Positions 44,964-56,000 are shown, counted from the stretch's first letter. The stretch is DNA of 64,000 bases from Clostridium sp. AM49-4BH (GCF_003478335.1 NZ_QUFB01000014.1:1-64000); one strand, 5' to 3'. The notes: generated by a model not told the origin, from the sequence alone. Numbers and translations: made by a program.

Positions 44964-46650
44964 ACTGACGGATCTCTGCCTTTTTATGGATCGCAAGTTC
45001 TCTCATCTCACGTGCGCTGTCCATCACGGCATCTGTGATCTGTGCGCCGCCCAAAATTCTTGCAAGCTCCTGCACAGACTGTTCTTCATCCAAAGCGTAG
45101 ATCGTTGTGGCCGTATGCGCATCCTCATTATTTTTTTCGATCAGATAATGCGTATCTGCCATAGCCGCGATCTGCGCAAGGTGTGATATACAGATCACCT
45201 GATGACATCCACCAATGAGCGCCATTTTTTCTGCGACTTTTTGTGCCGTTCGACCGCTGATCCCTACATCAATTTCATCAAAGATCAATGTACTGATCTC
45301 ATCATGTTCCGCCAGTACCGCCTTAACTGCTAACATAATTCTAGATAATTCACCGCCGGATGCCGCCGTTCCGATCGGACGCATCGGCTCTCCCGGATTG
45401 GTCGAGATCATAAACTCAACCTCATCTCGTCCATTGACAGAATAATCGGCTGTCTGACGCACCTCGATATGAAACTGCACCTGTAAGAAATTCAGTTCCA
45501 CCAATGCCTCTGTGATCTTTTGTTCTAGCACCGCTGCATATTCTTTGCGGTATCGCGTAATGACCGTACTCTGCATGGAAAGCTCTTTTTCCTCAACAGC
45601 AAGCTGTTCCTGCAATCCCTTCCGATACGTATCATATTCCTCATATTTTTGCAATTTTTCTGCGATATTTGCCGCATATTCCTCGACAGCTTCTACCGTA
45701 CTGCCATATTTTGCCTGAAGGGATCTGATCTGATCGAGTCTTTTTTCCACTTGCATCTGTTCCTGCGGATCGCACTCAAAATCTTCCATATAACCGGAAA
45801 CATCACGGTTAAAATCCCCTAACAGGCTGTCAATCTCTGATAACTGATCTGCAAAGCCCTGTACAGACTCATCATATTCTGCAATCTTGTGCAAATGACG
45901 AAGTGCTTCTCCAATCTGATCACTGGCTGCCCCACTGTCTGTCGCAGTCAAACGGCAGGCTTCACCCAAACCTTCTGCAATCGCAGATGCATGAGAAAGT
46001 CTTTGATAGTTCTCTTCCAGCTCTTCTTCCTCGCCCTCGCGCAGCTTAGCTTCTGTGATCTCCTGTAGTTCATACTGTAAAAAAGAGATTTCCCGCAGAC
46101 GCTCTTCTTCCGGTATTTGTCCCTCTTCCAATTCTGCCTGTATATTCCGATAGTTGCGATAATGCTCCCCAAATTCCTGCAATGCCTGTGCAAGTTTTTC
46201 CTTCCCATAACGATCCAAAATTTCCATATGTTTTGACATATGCAACAATGACTGCTGCTCATTCTGTCCATGAATATCAATCAATATTCCGGCAATCTTC
46301 TTGATCAGAGACTGTGTTACTGTCTCTCCATTGACACGACATACACTGCGTTTCTGCATTAATTTACGAGAGATCAGCACATCCTCTCCATCTACCGTTA
46401 CGCCAAGTGCTTCTAGTGCTTCTCGCTGCTCTGGGCGGTCCACGGTAAACAATAATTCCACCAATGCCTGATCCGCTCCGGTCCGTATCATATCTCCGGT
46501 AAATTTACCGCCTAATGCCAAATTGACCGATCCGATAATGATAGACTTTCCCGCACCGGTTTCACCGGTGAGTACATTCATATTTTCGGAAAAATCGACT
46601 TCCACTTCATCAATGATCGCCAGATTTTTCACATGCAAGTTTACTAACAC
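44953..46650 (-). CDS. recN: DNA repair ATPase RecN
   Basis: 565-residue SMC-like protein for double-strand break repair. Walker A is LTGETGAGKSIIIGS (~28-42), the ABC signature lies in AASGGELSRIMLAVK (~430) and Walker B in STLIFDEIDVGISG (~460); long coiled coils lie between (~160-370). Length is normal. The end overlaps the convergent spoIVB gene, with no terminator between. Confidence 0.96.
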   Translation of the reverse strand: MLVNLHVKNLAIIDEVEVDFSENMNVLTGETGAGKSIIIGSVNLALGGKFTGDMIRTGADQALVELLFTVDRPEQREALEALGVTVDGEDVLISRKLMQKRSVCRVNGETVTQSLIKKIAGILIDIHGQNEQQSLLHMSKHMEILDRYGKEKLAQALQEFGEHYRNYRNIQAELEEGQIPEEERLREISFLQYELQEITEAKLREGEEEELEENYQRLSHASAIAEGLGEACRLTATDSGAASDQIGEALRHLHKIAEYDESVQGFADQLSEIDSLLGDFNRDVSGYMEDFECDPQEQMQVEKRLDQIRSLQAKYGSTVEAVEEYAANIAEKLQKYEEYDTYRKGLQEQLAVEEKELSMQSTVITRYRKEYAAVLEQKITEALVELNFLQVQFHIEVRQTADYSVNGRDEVEFMISTNPGEPMRPIGTAASGGELSRIMLAVKAVLAEHDEISTLIFDEIDVGISGRTAQKVAEKMALIGGCHQVICISHLAQIAAMADTHYLIEKNNEDAHTATTIYALDEEQSVQELARILGGAQITDAVMDSAREMRELAIHKKAEIRQSIS

Positions 46651-46703
46651 CAGGTACCTCCTTCTACTCTATCTTCATTCATACTCTCTTTTGCTTTATT
46701 TAC

Positions 46704-46735
46704 AAAACGCCAACCGGAATCCCGGCTGACGTTTT
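46704..46735 (-). terminator. Hairpin after the Ig-like protein gene
   Basis: AAAACG/CGTTTT arms enclose CCGG/CCGG pairs with small bulges. The short T-run on the minus strand suggests the end of the Ig-like protein transcript, just before recN. Confidence 0.65.
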
Positions 46736-46744
46736 GGTTCAATA

Positions 46745-49700
46745 TTATTTATTTACAGACACGATCGTCACTTTACATGCCACTTTACATCCATTGACAT
46801 ACGCATAAATGTAGGTCGTACCCTTTCCTCGTCCTGTCACGACACCATTTGCAACACTGGCTACACGTGCATTAGAACTATACCATGTAACGGTATCACT
46901 GGTTCCAAATACCGTCAATGTTTCTGTATCATATTGCCGCATGGACAACGATGACTTATTCATCGCTACGACATTTACACTTACGGTAGAACTTACACCG
47001 CCACTCGACATAATGGTGATCGTTGCATTACCGGTTCCTACCGCAGTAACCACGCCATTGGAATTTACCTTTGCGACACGCTTGTTGTCCGAAGCAAACT
47101 TCAAGGAATCCGATGTGTTATTTGGCAGTACACTATAAGCAAGTTTTGCCTTATCTCCGCGTTTCATCGTCAGACTGGACTGCGCCACTACAATACTGGA
47201 GATAGGAATTTCCTCCATCACTTTGACATGGCATACCGTTTTCTTGTTGCTGCCATCCTTAGTGCGCGCTGTGATCGTAACCTCTCCTGCTTTGAGACCT
47301 GTCACTTTACCACTTCCGGTCACCGTAGCAATGCTGTTATCCGAAGATCTCCATTTCAGCTTTTTAATGCTTGCCTTCTTTGGTCTGATCGATACATTCA
47401 GCTTGATCGAATGACCCACAAAACAGGTAGCATACTGTTTGGTCATTGTAATACTTGTAACCCGTCGAATAACTGTTACACGACAAGTTGCCTTCGCCTT
47501 TATTTTGCCCTTCGTCGTCACTGTCACCTTAGCAGCACCGATCCGCTTTCCTTTCACTTTACCGCCGGAGCTTACGCGGACCACTCGTTTATTCGAAGAA
47601 CGCCATTTAACAGAAGGAGCTTTCGTTCCATTCGTTGTTATCGTCTTTTTCAAACGATATGACTGTCCAACACCAATACGTATATTGGTCTTATTTAATT
47701 TGATCTTTGTTTTTAATTTGGACACCTTAACACGGCAAGTCGCCTTGACACCGGACTGCACCAAAGTACAGGTTATCGTACAGCTTCCATACTTCTTACC
47801 GGTCACCTTACCATTCGCATTGACCGTCGCAATCTTAGAATTCGAGCTTCTCCAATTCGAAGCTGTGCTAGCATTTGACGGTGCTACGATCTTGCGGATC
47901 GTAAAACTATGTCCTTTCGCAATATTTTTGCTGACCGGTGATAGTCTCAACTTAACGGCCGGTACTACGGTCACTGTACAGGTACGTGTGATACCGCTTT
48001 CCACTGCCGTACACACGATTGCCGTAACTCCTGTCTTCACACCGGTAACCTTGCCCTTGGCATCAACCTTTGCCACACTGCTGTTTCCAGATTCATACTT
48101 CACGGACTTATCCGTTGCATTCTCCGGCGTAAAGACCGCATTGATCTGGAACGAACCACCTACCGTAACAGTTTTGTTCGTTGGACTGACGGCAAAATCT
48201 GTCGCTGGAACTTTCTTTTCTACAACTGTAACATAGCATTGGATCGGATCCTGCTTACCGATATCTTCTGCCCAACAAGTAACAACTACCGGGCCTCCTA
48301 CTGTTACACCATGTACAACACCATCATCAGTTACTGTCGCTACTTCCTCATCGGCAGATGCAAAATGCAGTGTTTTATTGACAGAATCCGAAGGATTGAA
48401 TAAGACATCCAGCGTCAAATCACTTCCCTCTTCTACTTCTACATATTTTTCTGCAAATTCGATCGACTGCAATCGATTGCGCACTGTAATAGAAATCACT
48501 GTCTTTGCAGGACTCTTACCATCCTTACGTGGATTACCTTCTACCATTACAACTGCTGATCCTGCAGAAATTGCTGTAATTCGACCCTCTTCGTCAACAG
48601 AGACTACTTTTTCCCCACTGATCACACTCCAGTTCAATGTAGGATCCGATGGTTTTTCCGGCTTAAACGTTGTTGTTACCTGGTAAATATCCCCTACGAT
48701 CATATCCAAATGCGTGACATCTGTCGTAATCTCCGTGATCGGATCTTCTTTGATCGTAATAATACATTGTGCCTGTACATGGTTCGGATTATACTTTGGC
48801 GTAACTGTAATGATCGTTTCGCCCTCCGTTAACAATGTCACAACACCATTCTTATCAACACTGGCAACCGGCTCAGAAATATTAGAATTCACATTTCTGG
48901 CAGTCCAGACAAGCTCTTTTTCCGTTGCATTTGCCGGCTCGTACAATGCTTTCAGAAATACAAAACCGGACGCAAGTGTCGTTGTATACTCTGTTCCTTT
49001 ATCAATGCGCAGACTGGTGATCGGTGCAGTGACCGTGATCACACAAGTTGCGTACGCTTTATTATCCATATTAAAAGCGGTAATAACAGCACTTCCGACT
49101 TTATTTAAGGCTGTTACTTCAGCCGAAATATTACCATCATTGGCGGAAACTTTTAACATTGATGTATCCGAAGATATCCATTCAATATTCGCTTTCGGCG
49201 CATCAATATTGGTATGTAATGTAACGCTGCCTCCTACTTCGATCGTTGCATGATCCGGTGTGATCATAAAATCTGTCGCGGCTACATTAACCGTGATCAC
49301 ACAAGAAGCGACCCAAGTAACACCATCACTGTCTGTCCATTTCAAAGTAACCGTAGCATGTGTGTTAGCTGGCGTTTCTTTCTTAGCAGTCACCGTAATA
49401 TACTGTCCCTTTGTATCACTGAGCGAAACATACTCTTCGCCATCTACGGTCCATTCAAACTGCGATGCCTCTGCTACGGCATCTGAACCAATGACACCAT
49501 GCAGATCTAATGTACTGCCGACTGCCATACTTGTTTCAGATATATTTAAGGAAAATGTATTTACAACGGTCACGCTCACAGTAACCGTATCTGTTCCCGT
49601 TGGAAAGCCCGGAATCTCATCGGTCGAAACCGATCCGTTCAGTTTCACTGATAATTTTGCATTACCGAGTGCCTTTGTTCGAACTAACATCTCCGCTTCA

Positions 49701-50986
49701 TCAATAGAAATGATCGAATTACCGGTCGCTCCTAAAACAGTTGCCGTAAACTTCTTTTTCAGAACATCTCTCGGAATGTTAAACGCCGTCGACAGATCAT
49801 AGGTACCACCGAGACTTACTGTAACTTCCTTATCGGTGAAGTCACACGATACGCTTGTCTTTAAGTTTACAGATCCGCACGCACAATTGCCTGACTTACT
49901 ATCCTCAAAATTTTTGTAGGTTCCTTTGACATAAAACTGAATGTTGTATTCTCCGGACTTAGCATCAACACGGTAGTACGACTTGCCATTGCTGCGGAAA
50001 TAATACAAGTCAATATCCTGATAATCTTGTCCCAGATTGCCAAGAGAATCGCGTACTAACACAGAATGTTCTCCTTCTCCTTTGGAAATAACCCAACTGA
50101 TCTTATCACCGATTGCGATCTGCGGGTTTGCATCACTTTCAACCGTAAGTTGGATCATATCACCGTCTCTTACCACAACCGATCCGGTATCACTGGAACC
50201 ACCGGCTAATATTGTGTTGCCATCTTGCGATAGTATCTGCGGCCTGACAAATACATTGATCGTATCCGTGTAACTGTCTGTACCTTCCGTCCATGTCACC
50301 GTAAGTGTTGCAGGGCCTGCTCCTACAGCCTGTAATACATGGTTCACAGCATTATATCGAATAACATCTGTATTACTGCATACCCAATCCGCTTCTTTAC
50401 CATTTCCGAAAATTAACTTCAGAAAATTATTGCCGTCGGTAGAAGAACCTATATTTACGCTGCTTCCGTAATTCATGATCAATGCTTTTCTGGAATCTTC
50501 CGGATACAACTTTTCTAACTTAACACCCTGTACTCCCGTCAGATATTCGTTGATAGAAAACGCAAGTTCCAACGTCATTGTTATAATATCTGAAGTACCA
50601 TCTGCATGATCGATCGTAACACGAACTGTCACATCACGAATCTGCGCATCTACCTGTTTGACAACTAATACGGCGGTACCACCTTTTTTGAATCCTGCGG
50701 CATCTGCATTTTCAATCTCAACAAGACTGGGATTCAAACTCTGCCATGTACAGACATCATTGGACTGTATTCCAAGCACAGCAAAAGTATCCCTCGAACG
50801 ACGCATTGCAATACGCCCTCCATCTCCTACCTGATTACCGGAACTATCCGTAAATGTATATTCTGCTGCCTGTACAGATCCCGTATTCTTAATAGCAAAA
50901 TAAGCGGCAAACCCTGTCAGGCATACCGCAAATAAACAAACTAATGCTATGATTTTTTGATAAAGGCATTTCTTCTGTCGGCTCAT
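46745..50986 (-). CDS. Giant secreted protein with tandem Ig-like (Big_2) domains
   Basis: 1413 residues. A signal peptide or anchor (~10-35; ALVCLFAVCLTGFAAYFAI) is followed by about a dozen Ig-like units of 75-90 residues. Each has the 'W.SS....A.V...G.VTG...G...IT' signature of bacterial Big_2 domains, for example WRSSNSKIATVNANGKVTGK. Upstream units are acidic; the last five are rich in K and R, which suggests binding to an anionic wall polymer (inference). No sortase motif, enzyme domain or membrane tail is seen. I start at ATG 50986, after AGGAG. It sits between yebC and recN, an unusual place. Confidence 0.88.
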   Translation of the reverse strand: MSRQKKCLYQKIIALVCLFAVCLTGFAAYFAIKNTGSVQAAEYTFTDSSGNQVGDGGRIAMRRSRDTFAVLGIQSNDVCTWQSLNPSLVEIENADAAGFKKGGTAVLVVKQVDAQIRDVTVRVTIDHADGTSDIITMTLELAFSINEYLTGVQGVKLEKLYPEDSRKALIMNYGSSVNIGSSTDGNNFLKLIFGNGKEADWVCSNTDVIRYNAVNHVLQAVGAGPATLTVTWTEGTDSYTDTINVFVRPQILSQDGNTILAGGSSDTGSVVVRDGDMIQLTVESDANPQIAIGDKISWVISKGEGEHSVLVRDSLGNLGQDYQDIDLYYFRSNGKSYYRVDAKSGEYNIQFYVKGTYKNFEDSKSGNCACGSVNLKTSVSCDFTDKEVTVSLGGTYDLSTAFNIPRDVLKKKFTATVLGATGNSIISIDEAEMLVRTKALGNAKLSVKLNGSVSTDEIPGFPTGTDTVTVSVTVVNTFSLNISETSMAVGSTLDLHGVIGSDAVAEASQFEWTVDGEEYVSLSDTKGQYITVTAKKETPANTHATVTLKWTDSDGVTWVASCVITVNVAATDFMITPDHATIEVGGSVTLHTNIDAPKANIEWISSDTSMLKVSANDGNISAEVTALNKVGSAVITAFNMDNKAYATCVITVTAPITSLRIDKGTEYTTTLASGFVFLKALYEPANATEKELVWTARNVNSNISEPVASVDKNGVVTLLTEGETIITVTPKYNPNHVQAQCIITIKEDPITEITTDVTHLDMIVGDIYQVTTTFKPEKPSDPTLNWSVISGEKVVSVDEEGRITAISAGSAVVMVEGNPRKDGKSPAKTVISITVRNRLQSIEFAEKYVEVEEGSDLTLDVLFNPSDSVNKTLHFASADEEVATVTDDGVVHGVTVGGPVVVTCWAEDIGKQDPIQCYVTVVEKKVPATDFAVSPTNKTVTVGGSFQINAVFTPENATDKSVKYESGNSSVAKVDAKGKVTGVKTGVTAIVCTAVESGITRTCTVTVVPAVKLRLSPVSKNIAKGHSFTIRKIVAPSNASTASNWRSSNSKIATVNANGKVTGKKYGSCTITCTLVQSGVKATCRVKVSKLKTKIKLNKTNIRIGVGQSYRLKKTITTNGTKAPSVKWRSSNKRVVRVSSGGKVKGKRIGAAKVTVTTKGKIKAKATCRVTVIRRVTSITMTKQYATCFVGHSIKLNVSIRPKKASIKKLKWRSSDNSIATVTGSGKVTGLKAGEVTITARTKDGSNKKTVCHVKVMEEIPISSIVVAQSSLTMKRGDKAKLAYSVLPNNTSDSLKFASDNKRVAKVNSNGVVTAVGTGNATITIMSSGGVSSTVSVNVVAMNKSSLSMRQYDTETLTVFGTSDTVTWYSSNARVASVANGVVTGRGKGTTYIYAYVNGCKVACKVTIVSVNK

Positions 50987-51058
50987 AATTCTCCTCATTT
51001 CCAACAATTACAACGTTCTAATAGTTATTTCGGCAGAACTATATCTCGTCTTAACCGT

Positions 51059-51787
51059 CTACTCATCCCAATTATGATATACATACTGTACATCATCATC
51101 TTCATCTAACAGATCCAATGTACGCTGCAACTGTTTAATATCATTTTCATCATTCAACGTAACATACGTTTGTGGCAACATTGTGACTTCTGCACTTGCC
51201 ATCGCAATATTCTCTGCCTCTAACGCCTCTCTAACTGCACTAAAATCTTCCGGTGCTGTCGTAATTTCAAAGGAATCATCCTCTTCATTAAAGTCATCAG
51301 CTCCTGCATCCAATGCGATCATCATCAGATCATCTGCCTCCATATCGCACTCTTCCTTGTCGATAATGATCTGTCCCTTTTCATCAAACATATAGGATAC
51401 ACAGCCCTGTGTTCCAACACTTCCGCTACCCTTTGTGAAGGCGTTTCGGACATTACTAGCCGTACGGTTCTTATTGTCTGTCAACGCTTTTACAATGATC
51501 GCCGTACCATTCGGACCATATCCCTCATAAGTTACCTCTTCGTAATTAACTGCGTCAATATTACCTGCTGCTTTTTTGATACCACGCTCGATCGTATCAT
51601 TTGGCATATTATTGGCTTTAGCTTTCGCAATAACATCACGAAGTTTGCCGTTGTTGTCCGGATCCGGACCGCCCTCTTTGACGGCTACCGCAATCTCTCT
51701 TCCGATGACAGTAAAGATCTTACCTTTTGCTGCATCATTCTTCTCTTTCTTATGTTTAATGTTTGAAAATTTTGAATGTCCTGACAT
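51059..51787 (-). CDS. yebC: YebC/PmpR family DNA-binding regulator or translation factor
   Basis: 242 residues, full length, beginning [23 protein letters not shown] as typical. It has the three-domain layout with [37 protein letters not shown]. YebC proteins were described as transcription regulators and more recently as factors that relieve ribosome stalling at proline stretches. The Ig-like gene follows after 72 bases on the same strand. Confidence 0.94.
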   Translation of the reverse strand: MSGHSKFSNIKHKKEKNDAAKGKIFTVIGREIAVAVKEGGPDPDNNGKLRDVIAKAKANNMPNDTIERGIKKAAGNIDAVNYEEVTYEGYGPNGTAIIVKALTDNKNRTASNVRNAFTKGSGSVGTQGCVSYMFDEKGQIIIDKEECDMEADDLMMIALDAGADDFNEEDDSFEITTAPEDFSAVREALEAENIAMASAEVTMLPQTYVTLNDENDIKQLQRTLDLLDEDDDVQYVYHNWDE

Positions 51788-51912
51788 TTTTTTTACTTCC
51801 TTTCTCTTATTTCACACTACGAACAAAGCCGCCTTGTGTCTTTCAGCCCTGTCGTTCCTGCGAATGCTGTTTGTACGCACCCAGCCAAATTCCAGTATAT
51901 CACGAAATAAGT

Positions 51913-52374
51913 TTACTGTCTATCCTCATGAACCAGTTCCGCGATCCGCATCTGCACTGCTGCCACTTCCCCAACAGACCGTATCGCGCACATCACCGTA
52001 TCATCCCCGGCGATCGTCCCGACCACACCGGAAATCTCCAATTTGTCGATCGCCGCCGCAACAGCCATCGCCATACCGGAAATCGTTTTGATCACCAGCA
52101 GGTTTTCTGCCTGTTCCAAAGAAATCAAACCATCCTGCAGTACACGGACATACTTTTGATATAAATTAGCCTCTTCCTGAAGCAGCGTGTATTTTTGTCT
52201 GGGGCCATCTCCCACAGACACTTTTGTCAGCTTTAGCTCACGAATATCACGCGATATCGTTGCCTGCGTCACAGAATACCCTGCCTGCTGCAATCTTTCC
52301 GCTAACTCCTCCTGCGTCTCGATCTCATACCTTCCGATCAACTCTATGATCTTCGCTCTTCGCTCCAGTTTCAT
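51913..52374 (-). CDS. argR: Arginine repressor ArgR/AhrC
   Basis: 153 residues. The winged helix has QATISRDIRELKLTKV (~37-52), and the C-terminal hexamer domain has GTIAGDDTVMCAI, where the double aspartate binds arginine. It represses arginine synthesis genes and in clostridia commonly sits in the nadK-argR-recN cluster, as here. The start follows GGTGCGG. No ARG box was searched for. Confidence 0.95.
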   Translation of the reverse strand: MKLERRAKIIELIGRYEIETQEELAERLQQAGYSVTQATISRDIRELKLTKVSVGDGPRQKYTLLQEEANLYQKYVRVLQDGLISLEQAENLLVIKTISGMAMAVAAAIDKLEISGVVGTIAGDDTVMCAIRSVGEVAAVQMRIAELVHEDRQ

Positions 52375-52410
52375 ATATTCCGCACCTCACTCCGATTTCT
52401 GCCGTTAGCA

Positions 52411-53277
52411 TTAGTTGCCGTTTAATTTCTGCCGCATCTTCTCATAGAAATTCAATCCGGATAATTTGATGAAATCAGTCGTAGCATGCGGTACCTCAAG
52501 TACAAGTCTGTCACCCGTTTTCAACATACCAACCGTCCGCCCATCTGCCTGCAGCACTGCCGTATCCTCCCCGGCTTCTTTCGTCTGTCCGATTTCCAGG
52601 ACAATACGTTCTTTAGCATCTAGCAAAAGACTCCGCTTGTTAAGAGAGTGTGCACATATCGGTGTGATCACCGTTGCATGCAGTCCCGGTACCAACACCG
52701 GTCCTCCTGCCGACAGATTGTATCCGGTCGACCCGGTCGGTGTCGCCACGATCAGTCCGTCTGCACGATAAATATCTACAAGTTCCTCCCCCTGAAATAC
52801 TTTCACCGTGATCAAGCGGCATTCACCCTGTTTGGCGATCACCATATCATTTAATGCATAACAGGATGTGCGGCTGTCTTCCCCCTTAAATTTTGCAGTT
52901 TCTTTTAACATGATACGACTCTCTGTCGTATAATCATCCTTAAGCAGCCGTTCCAGCGCCTCCTCCAGATTTTGGCATTCCACTTCCGTCAAAAACCCGA
53001 GCGTTCCCGTATTTACTCCCAAAATCGGCACATCACAATGAACCAGGTCGATCGCTGCCTGTATCATCGTGCCATCTCCACCAAGCACGATCGCACACTC
53101 AGCGTCTTTGGGAATATCCTGTACCGCCGTAAAATGCCTGATCCCTCCGGTTTCTTCCAGAAAATTTGGTAATATGACGCAATCTGCATCGTGCGCACGC
53201 AAATATTGCACTGCCCTCTGTGCAATCTGTGCATTAGCCCCTTTATCGCTATTCGTGATGATACAAAAATGCCTCAT
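52411..53277 (-). CDS. nadK: NAD kinase
   Basis: 288 residues. Phosphorylates NAD to NADP. The ATP/NAD motif is VLGGDGTMIQAA (~62-73), then GTLGFLTEVE and the glycine-rich ATPTGSTGYNLSAGGPV (~170). Start at 53277 (MRHFCIITNSD), six bases after GGAGG. It overlaps tlyA by 29 bases; a longer frame is a shadow of tlyA. Confidence 0.96.
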   Translation of the reverse strand: MRHFCIITNSDKGANAQIAQRAVQYLRAHDADCVILPNFLEETGGIRHFTAVQDIPKDAECAIVLGGDGTMIQAAIDLVHCDVPILGVNTGTLGFLTEVECQNLEEALERLLKDDYTTESRIMLKETAKFKGEDSRTSCYALNDMVIAKQGECRLITVKVFQGEELVDIYRADGLIVATPTGSTGYNLSAGGPVLVPGLHATVITPICAHSLNKRSLLLDAKERIVLEIGQTKEAGEDTAVLQADGRTVGMLKTGDRLVLEVPHATTDFIKLSGLNFYEKMRQKLNGN

Positions 53278-54130
53278 GCGCTGCCTCCACTGTCTCTTTG
53301 GCAAGTGCCAAATACTGTTGTTCGAACTGTTCTTCTGCCTTCTGATCTGCTTCTTCTGCAATTTCCGTAAGTGCCTGCGCATCTTGCGGTTTCTCTATGT
53401 ACAACAGATACTCTATATTACCCTCCGGTCCTTTGATCGGTGAATAACTTAACCCTAAGATCTCAAATCCCATAGATAGTGCATATGTCATTATATGACA
53501 TACCACTTCTTCATGAACCTTTTTATCCCGGACCACACCTTTTTTGCCAACCTTCTCTCTGCCTGCTTCAAATTGTGGTTTCACAAGACATACAACCCTG
53601 CCGCCGTTTTTCAACAGATTCCATACCGGGATCAATACCTTGGTCAAAGAAATAAAAGCAACATCTATGGAGGAAAAGTCAATCGGGTCGGCAATATCTT
53701 CCGGCGTAACATATCGTATATTCGTCTTTTCCATGGATACTACCCGCTCATCCTGACGCAATTTCCAAGCCAGTTGGTTTGTCCCTACATCAATAGCATA
53801 CACCTTAACCGCACCATTTTGCAGCATGCAGTCGGTAAAACCACCGGTAGAAGATCCTACGTCCATACACAGCTTGTCCTGTAATGGCACATGCCAAAGT
53901 TCCATTGCCTTTTCCAGTTTATATCCTCCTCGGCTGACATACTTCATCGGCGTTCCCTTGATGCGGATCTGCGCATCTTCTGCAAACGTACTTCCCGCTT
54001 TATCTTCGCGTTGTTCCTCAACAAAAACATTACCTGTCATAATAATGGCTTTCGCTTTTTCTCTGGATTCTGCTAACCCACGCTTTACAAGTAAAACATC
54101 CAGCCGCTCTTTCTTTTTTTTCTCTTTCAC
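53249..54130 (-). CDS. tlyA: TlyA family rRNA 2'-O-methyltransferase
   Basis: 293 residues. S4 domain (~5-60; RLDVLLVKRGLAESREKAKA), then an FtsJ-like Rossmann methyltransferase with DVGSSTGGFTDCMLQNGA (SAM loop) and LVKPQFEAGREKVGKKGVVRD. Mycobacterial TlyA methylates 16S and 23S rRNA; clostridial homologues are usually named after it. I favour GTG 54130, whose GTGA overlaps the dxs stop and has GGAGG five bases upstream; ATG 54142 is the alternative. Confidence 0.93.
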   Translation of the reverse strand: MKEKKKKERLDVLLVKRGLAESREKAKAIIMTGNVFVEEQREDKAGSTFAEDAQIRIKGTPMKYVSRGGYKLEKAMELWHVPLQDKLCMDVGSSTGGFTDCMLQNGAVKVYAIDVGTNQLAWKLRQDERVVSMEKTNIRYVTPEDIADPIDFSSIDVAFISLTKVLIPVWNLLKNGGRVVCLVKPQFEAGREKVGKKGVVRDKKVHEEVVCHIMTYALSMGFEILGLSYSPIKGPEGNIEYLLYIEKPQDAQALTEIAEEADQKAEEQFEQQYLALAKETVEAAHEAFLYHHE

Positions 54131-56000
54131 TGCTGCCTCCATACCTGTTCAATACGAGCCGCCACGCTCTCCGCATCCTGGCCGTATTTACTTCGTAACT
54201 GTTGCACCGTTCCGTGTTCTATAAATGCATCCGGCAATGCGATATTAACGATCTTCGGACACTTTTCACCCCGCTCTGTCGCTGCATACCATGCTGCAAC
54301 TGCCTGTCCAAAACCTCCGGTGATCACACCGTCTTCCATCGTCACAACAATGGAATGCTGTGCTGCCACCTGCTTTAACATTTGCTCATCCATCGGCTTG
54401 ACAAATCTGGCATTGATCAACGTAGGATCTAATCCCTTTTGCTGAAGCATTTCCACCACATGAACTGCGACTTCAACCATACTTCCCACAGCAATAACAG
54501 CTATATCCCGTCCGGTGTGTATCCATTCAGACCTTCCCACTCGGATCGCTTCTCTATGATCCGACAGCCCATCGTACGCCGCTCCTCTGCTATACCGGAT
54601 TGCAACCGGTCCTTCCTGTGCAAACGCAAAACTGAACATATCCTCTAATCCTGCGAATTTTTTGGGGCCATTACTGTCAGATTTGGCATCTGTGACAAAA
54701 AGGCAATATCAAAGATTCCCTGATGCGTCTCACCATCACTTCCGACCAATCCGGCGCGATCCACCGCAAAGACAACCGGAAGGCTGCCAATGCAGACGTC
54801 ATGCAGTATTTGATCATAGGCACGCTGCAAAAAAGTAGAATACAATGCCACGACCGGTCTGCTGCCGCCTAACGCAAGCCCCGCTGCAAAAGTCACTGCA
54901 TGTTCCTCGGCAATGCCAACATCAAAAAAGCGATCCGGGTATTGCTCAGCAACAGCAGATAATCCGGTACCGGTTGGCATTGCAGCCGAAATGGCCACGA
55001 CATCTTCCCGATCTTCCATTGTCTTTAGCATCACATTTTGAAACACCTTGGTATAGGTCGGTACATCTTTTTTGCTATGAAGTAATGTACCATCCGATAC
55101 CCGAAACGGTCCCACACCGTGAAACGAAGAAGGGTCTTTCTGTGCAGGCGGATACCCCTTTCCTTTTTGTGTGACCACATGAACGATTACCGCTGCATTT
55201 AATTTAGAAGCACTATTAAATGCCGTTACCATCTGTCCTATATCATGGCCATCAATAGGACCAATATAAGTGATTCCCATATCCTCAAACAACATTCCCG
55301 GAATGAAGATACGTTTGATCAAATCTTTGACACCGCGTATCCGCTCTGTTAAACGATTTCCAAAATGCGGCAATTTCTCCAAAGCATTCTCCACATCCTG
55401 CTTTAACTCCGTATAATTAGTATCGGTACGGATCTTACCTAAATAGTTCGACATTCCACCTACATTTTTGGAAATTGACATCTGGTTATCATTTAATACG
55501 ATGATCATATTGGATCTGAGTCTGGCTGCATTATTTAACGCTTCATACGCCATTCCTCCAGACAGAGCACCATCTCCGATCACTGCAAATATCTTATTAT
55601 GTCTGCCCTGTAGATCTCTCGCTTTGGCAAGTCCCAGCGCAGCACTGATCGATGTTGAACTGTGCCCGGTATCCATCGCATCACATTCACTCTCTCCACG
55701 TTTTGGAAAACCACTCATGCCGCCATACTGTCTAAGACTGTCAAACGCATCCTGTCGCCCGGTCAATATCTTATGCGTATAGCACTGATGTCCCACATCC
55801 CATACAATCTTATCCTCCGGCAGATCACAGCACAGATGCATTGCCATCGTCAACTCCACCACTCCCAGATTGGAGGCGAGATGTCCTCCCGTTCTGCTGA
55901 CCTTGCGCACAAGAAATCTACGGATCTCTCGCGCTAACTCCCGGTATTCGGACGGATCTATCAATTTAATATCATTTGCTTCTTTTATCTGCTCTAACAT
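54127..56000 (-). pseudogene. dxs: 1-deoxy-D-xylulose-5-phosphate synthase, interrupted by a one-base frameshift
   Basis: Together the two frames give a normal ~624-residue enzyme that starts the MEP isoprenoid pathway. The N-terminal part (54645-56000) has the thiamine-diphosphate domain: GHQCYTHKILTGR, GDGALSGGMAYEALNNAA and GAIDGHD-type IGPIDGHD. The transketolase-like middle has GIAEEHAVTFAAGLA. The C-terminal part (54127-54639) resumes with EGPVAIRYSRG. At 54645-54651 the coding strand reads CAG GAT TAG, where a single extra base would give Q-E-L-E-D as expected. dxs is normally essential, so a sequence error is the likeliest cause. Confidence 0.85.

Noticed and set aside
47439..48236. 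Long plus-strand frames (265, 180, 179 and 144 codons) opposite the Ig-like gene
   Set aside because: They are antisense to a clear coding gene, arise from its repetitive codon pattern, and lack ribosome sites or family motifs.
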